Source: Mytilus edulis (taxonomy: Eukaryota > Mollusca > Bivalvia > Mytilida > Mytilidae). Taken from it: 64,000 bases of DNA. Under the pieces are notes generated by a model. It worked only from the letters and a program-made list of their open reading frames with translations, was not told where the DNA came from and did not search any database. Shown piece after piece: positions 59,583 to 64,000 of the stretch; the first letter of the stretch is position 1; the number at the start of each line of letters is the position of its first letter. The DNA lies in assembly GCF_963676685.1 (NCBI RefSeq), contig NC_092346.1:30641133-30705132 (forward strand). The letters run 5' to 3'. A program made the position numbers and the translations under genes.

Positions 59583-62500
59583 CAAGACGTAACGGCCATA
59601 CTACCATGACGGCCATAGGATGAAACGGCCATACCCCGAAAAGATGAAACGGCCATAGTACAAAAACGGCCATACTTTGTAAAGACGTATCGTCCATGGT
59701 TTTTTTTTTTTTTTTAAATGTTATAGATGAATTATTTTTGATACTTATAGATGGTTATTATAACTTTTAAATAAACTATACTGTTTTTACATTATTTTTC
59801 ATCTTAATTTTTGTTATATCATTTGTTTACTCATTATATATTTGCGTAAATGAATGTGTTTAATCTAATAAAATATTAAAATATCATATTGTTTTCTAAA
59901 TGATTGTTTGATATCTTGCGTATAACAAATAGAACGAATTGAACAAATATTAATGACTATATCCGAATGGGAGATTAATATTTGTCATAATTAAAACAAC
60001 GAGTTAAGTTTTGAAATATAAAACAAGGTAATCAGCTGTAATCAAGTAATGATTAAGTTGGAAATTTAAGAAGATTGTTGATTGCTTATTATTACTTCTT
60101 TGATGAACACAAGTATTAACTATGTCTTTGTCAAGAAATTGTAAAGAAAATACAATTCAAAATCACTATAAAAACACAACTCCCAAGCTGAGTTCAAGCG
60201 GAGTGAAAACATACATTTGGTTGTGAAATTCTTGTAAAAATACAAGCTGTTTGAGCAGTCTTTTTGATATACCGACCTTGCTTTATAAAAGTAACCAGAA
60301 ATGTCGGTGGCACTCATTTGGGAAATTGCTGTTCATCATGTCATACCCTTGTGTGCTATGTGACCACATACCACAAGATATGGAGGTTGAGGTACATATA
60401 CGTTATTGTATTATTTCTTTAAATGTTGTGCGTTCGACAGAATTGTTTAATTTCTTATCGTTTCTTTATTATTTTGTATTAGAAGAAAAATTGTATTCAA
60501 CATAAACGTTTCATTTTTTGTGGTTGACTATTAGTCCGAATAAGTGCTGTTTTGCCAAAGTTCTCAAACCGTTACTTATATACAATGTATGATTACCTAT
60601 AAAAGACCGATCATAAATCATATTAATCCAATCATTGGGCGCGTGTGTCTGTTTAATGCAAAGTAAACAAATTACGGAGGTGTTAATCCTTTAATTAGTT
60701 TATGTGATTGCCAATTAGAGACAGATCGTAAGTTGTGGCGTTGCACATCATCAATATTTAGTATTGCTAAGTAATCAGGTGTTAGCCCATTTACAATTTT
60801 ATACATTAGAATTGATTGTTGGTATTTTATTCTTTTGGTAAAAGATAGCCATTTTAAAGAAGAAAACATGAAATTAGATGGAATAGAAATATCGCATTCC
60901 AGTATAATTCTTGCTACTCTTTTTTGAAGTTTTATGATTCTATCTGAATCTTTTTGTGATAAATTTCCCCAAACTGAACTACAATAGTCTATATATGGTA
61001 GAATATAGGCATTATAAAATAGTTGCCTTGTGTGTATTGGCAAATATACTTTAATTTTATATAAAAGTGATACTTTAGATGAGATAATTTTACATATACG
61101 ATCAACATGATCTTCCCAGCTTAAATTTTCATCAATGTCTATTCCAAGTAATTTGAAAGAATGGACATTCTCAATACATGTTTCGTTGACGGTAATACAT
61201 AATTCTGATAGTTGTTTAAGTTTTTGTTTTGAACCCAATTTCATACTTAGTTTTTTGTGCATTGATTTTCATACTGTTATTGTTACACCAAGATTGTATA
61301 GCATTTAAATCATTTTGCAATATGCTGTTTATTTTTTCAATGTTTTTATCATGAAAATTCAATGTTGAATCATCAGCATATAAATCCATAAAATAACAGC
61401 GGACCTAAAATAGAACCTTGAGGCACTCCATACTTTACAAACGATTTATCAGATTTTTATCTAAACCTGCGGATTTATTAATATTAAGATGTTTTAGTTG
61501 AGAACACACCTCTCCAATGGAAATGAGTTTTAAATGAAAATTTTCAGTTTTCTTTAATTTTTCACTAGTGTATGTTGTATGTATGAAGAAGGTTTATATG
61601 TTTGGTGTATATTTGTTTATCTGTATGACTGAATGAATAAATAAAATATATTAAAAAAAATATCATCTTTTGGTTTCTTATACTAGAGTATATTGGTATG
61701 ATTGCCCATAATACAATTATCCATCAACAAATGCACAAAAATGAGAACATTTAAATTGTCAACAAATAGTATTCAACACAATTCAACACAATGAACAAAG
61801 CAAAAAGAACATTCAGTATGATAAAAATGAAACTGGCCAGCTTTTATCATGTAATTAGCCAATCGGGTGCACATTCCTGTCAGATTTTACGGGCAATTTG
61901 TTATGTATTGGAAAATTCTGCAGTAGTCTCTGTCTTGGAAAGATGTTCAGCAAATGGAATGACTCTAAACTATAAGAAAGAAAAAAAATCAGAATTATTA
62001 AACAATGTGTCTGATGATCATGACAAATATAACTCGAACTTGATGAATTGCCTTCCTTAGAGTTAACCTTTACACTGAGTCCTGTTTTTAATTTCACCAA
62101 GACTGAGATTAGAAGATTTTTATAGTTTAGAATAATATATATTTTTTACAGATATAAATTAATAAAAAGATCTGTAACATGTGCTTGTATTTATATATCG
62201 TCATTGACAGCGACAGTCAACATTCCTACAGTTAAAAATTCATATAAAATATGATGCCTTTATATCACATTACAATAAAAATGATTCTTCAGAAAATGTT
62301 TACAACTGATAATGAAGAAATAAACAATATACTAACATAATATGGCCGCAACAAGTTGTAAACACGAGCGATGATGATCAAGCAAAGATAACTCTTACAA
62401 GAATAAATAAAATCTTCTGGACAGAAAAAAAGTACTACACAATCATATTTATGTTATTATTATGAACAAATACTTATTTTTTGTATTATATTTTATGTAA

Positions 62501-62632
62501 TAAACTCAATAAAAAAAAATAAAAGTGTGGACGATACGTCTCACAATGTGTGGCCGATATGTCCCATGGACGATATGACGGTATGGCCGACACATCCTAG
62601 GGCCGTCATGGAAGTATGGCCGTCGCGTCTCG
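59583..62632. mobile_element. ~3.05 kb element with inverted terminal arrays of CGGCCATA octamers
   Basis: Reading inward from 59,584 and from 62,632, both ends give AGACG-two bases-ACGGCCATACT, CCATGACGGCC, TAGGATG, CGGCCATAC, then later GACGTATCGTCCA and a T run, in the same order (about 130 and 126 bp). They are clear terminal inverted repeats, themselves built of CGGCCATA/CGTCCATG octamers spaced about 16-24 bases. Inside lie a decayed non-LTR RT (60,672-61,565, minus) and AT-rich DNA. No transposase is recognised. A short plus-strand frame at 60,338-60,391 (MSYPCVLCDHIPQDMEVE, then GTACAT) could be a zinc-knuckle-type first exon, but this is speculative. Confidence 0.7.
60672..61565 (-). 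pseudogene. Decayed non-LTR retrotransposon reverse transcriptase
   Basis: From 61,262 down to 60,672 an intact frame gives the RT thumb and C-terminal region: HSFKLLGIDIDENLSWEDHV, LPIHTRQLFYNAYILPYIDY, CSSVWGN, RVARIIL and HNLRSVSNW, typical of jockey/CR1-type elements. Upstream, 61,263-61,565 holds broken pieces of the catalytic domain: INKSAGLDK, then GVPQGSILGPLLF, then YADDS in another frame. The segments between INKSAGLDK and GVPQGS, and between PLLF and YADD, are deleted, so the enzyme is dead. The C-terminus ends LTPP near the boundary at 60,672. Confidence 0.85.
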
Positions 62633-64000
62633 AAAGCGCGAGACGCGACGGCCATACTTCCATGACGGCCCTAGGATGTGTCGGCCATACCGTCATATCG
62701 TCCATGGGACATATCGGCCACACATTGTGAGACGTATCGTCCACACTTTTATTTTTTTTTATTGAGTTTATTACATAAAATATAATACAAAAAATAAGTA
62801 TTTGTTCATAATAATAACATAAATATGATTGTGTAGTACTTTTTTTCTGTCCAGAAGATTTTATTTATTCTTGTAAGAGTTATCTTTGCTTGATCATCAT
62901 CGCTCGTGTTTACAACTTGTTGCGGCCATATTATGTTAGTATATTGTTTATTTCTTCATTATCAGTTGTAAACATTTTCTGAAGAATCATTTTTATTGTA
63001 ATGTGATATAAAGGCATCATATTTTATATGAATTTTTAACTGTAGGAATGTTGACTGTCGCTGTCAATGACGATATATAAATACAAGCACATGTTACAGA
63101 TCTTTTTATTAATTTATATCTGTAAAAAATATATATTATTCTAAACTATAAAAATCTTCTAATCTCAGTCTTGGTGAAATTAAAAACAGGACTCAGTGTA
63201 AAGGTTAACTCTAAGGAAGGCAATTCATCAAGTTCGAGTTATATTTGTCATGATCATCAGACACATTGTTTAATAATTCTGATTTTTTTTCTTTCTTATA
63301 GTTTAGAGTCATTCCATTTGCTGAACATCTTTCCAAGACAGAGACTACTGCAGAATTTTCCAATACATAACAAATTGCCCGTAAAATCTGACAGGAATGT
63401 GCACCCGATTGGCTAATTACATGATAAAAGCTGGCCAGTTTCATTTTTATCATACTGAATGTTCTTTTTGCTTTGTTCATTGTGTTGAATTGTGTTGAAT
63501 ACTATTTGTTGACAATTTAAATGTTCTCATTTTTGTGCATTTGTTGATGGATAATTGTATTATGGGCAATCATACCAATATACTCTAGTATAAGAAACCA
63601 AAAGATGATATTTTTTTTAATATATTTTATTTATTCATTCAGTCATACAGATAAACAAATATACACCAAACATATAAACCTTCTTCATACATACAACATA
63701 CACTAGTGAAAAATTAAAGAAAACTGAAAATTTTCATTTAAAACTCATTTCCATTGGAGAGGTGTGTTCTCAACTAAAACATCTTAATATTAATAAATCC
63801 GCAGGTTTAGATAAAAATCTGATAAATCGTTTGTAAAGTATGGAGTGCCTCAAGGTTCTATTTTAGGTCCGCTGTTATTTTATGGATTTATATGCTGATG
63901 ATTCAACATTGAATTTTCATGATAAAAACATTGAAAAAATAAACAGCATATTGCAAAATGATTTAAATGCTATACAATCTTGGTGTAACAATAACAGTAT
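61271..64000. repeat. Giant palindrome, arms of at least 1,362 bp, 6-nt spacer
   Basis: Every position x in 61,271-62,632 pairs with 125,271 minus x. Mirror-image frames (for example 61,791-62,060 plus and 63,211-63,480 minus) encode identical proteins, and the checked stretches match base for base. The spacer is 62,633-62,638 (AAAGCG). The right arm is cut by the window edge, so the true length is unknown. The centre coincides with the outer end of the octamer-array inverted repeat. Confidence 0.95.
63706..64000 (+). pseudogene. Mirror copy of the decayed RT, cut by the window end
   Basis: It has the same INKSAGLDK, GVPQGSILGPLLF and YADDS pieces as 61,271-61,565, on the opposite strand. 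It carries the same deletions, so the decay preceded the inverted duplication. Confidence 0.85.

Noticed and set aside
61791..62060. 89-codon frame (MNKAKRTFSMIK...) and its mirror at 63,211-63,480
   Set aside because: No recognisable motif, and an alternative frame on the other strand is equally open. The duplication comes from the palindrome, not from selection.
62527..62744. Two overlapping 67-codon frames with almost identical proteins on opposite strands
   Set aside because: They are a mirror effect of the palindrome and read through the octamer array; no independent coding evidence.

Overview
The window is AT-rich eukaryotic DNA with GT-AG introns, two split genes and very dense dispersed repeats. 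Several repeat families (the GTTGTCTCATTG, ATACGACCGCA and GTAGACGAAACGCG families, and a tRNA-headed SINE with a GTTGGGTTGATG tail) are ones I remember as abundant in marine mussels (Mytilus) and other bivalves, so the likeliest source is a bivalve mollusc. That assignment rests on recall and was not searched.

1-17,660 (+ strand): the 3' part of a large secreted-protein gene. Fifteen exons join in frame with consistent splice phases. They encode two tandem modules, each EGF-like / VWD / C8 / TIL / EGF-like, then a Pro-Thr-Lys decapeptide repeat and a cysteine-rich C-terminal domain I do not recognise. The first exons lie left of the window. Introns carry an inverted-repeat element (5,691), a G/C-run MITE with a TATTA duplication (14,109), a non-LTR retrotransposon tail (16,441) and other repeats.

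17,700-22,100: repeats, dominated by a ~3 kb composite element of the ATACGACCGCA family with several kinds of internal tandem repeat and a terminal hairpin.

22,141-30,018 (- strand): a complete four-exon homeobox gene of the HLX / H2.0-like class, 262 residues, with both eh1-like motifs and a homeodomain split between helices. Its introns hold a 30-bp minisatellite (open in several frames) and a 200-bp MITE with a 7-bp target duplication.

30,019-59,580: no convincing gene, apart from a weak two-exon candidate at 57,583-58,376. The rest is a repeat graveyard: a SINE pair in inverted orientation bracketing two direct repeats, one of which holds a MITE while the other keeps the empty site (43,040-44,636); a 2.1 kb element with near-perfect inverted ends at TTAA (52,920-55,008); and further copies of the dispersed families.

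59,583-64,000 (window end): an element whose ends are about 125-bp inverted repeats made of iterated CGGCCATA-like octamers, carrying a decayed non-LTR reverse transcriptase. Its right end is the exact centre of a giant, apparently perfect palindrome (arms of at least 1,362 bp, 6-nt spacer at 62,633-62,638) that runs off the window. This is the most unusual structure here. It is either a very recent head-to-head inverted duplication at a transposon end, or an assembly or library artefact.
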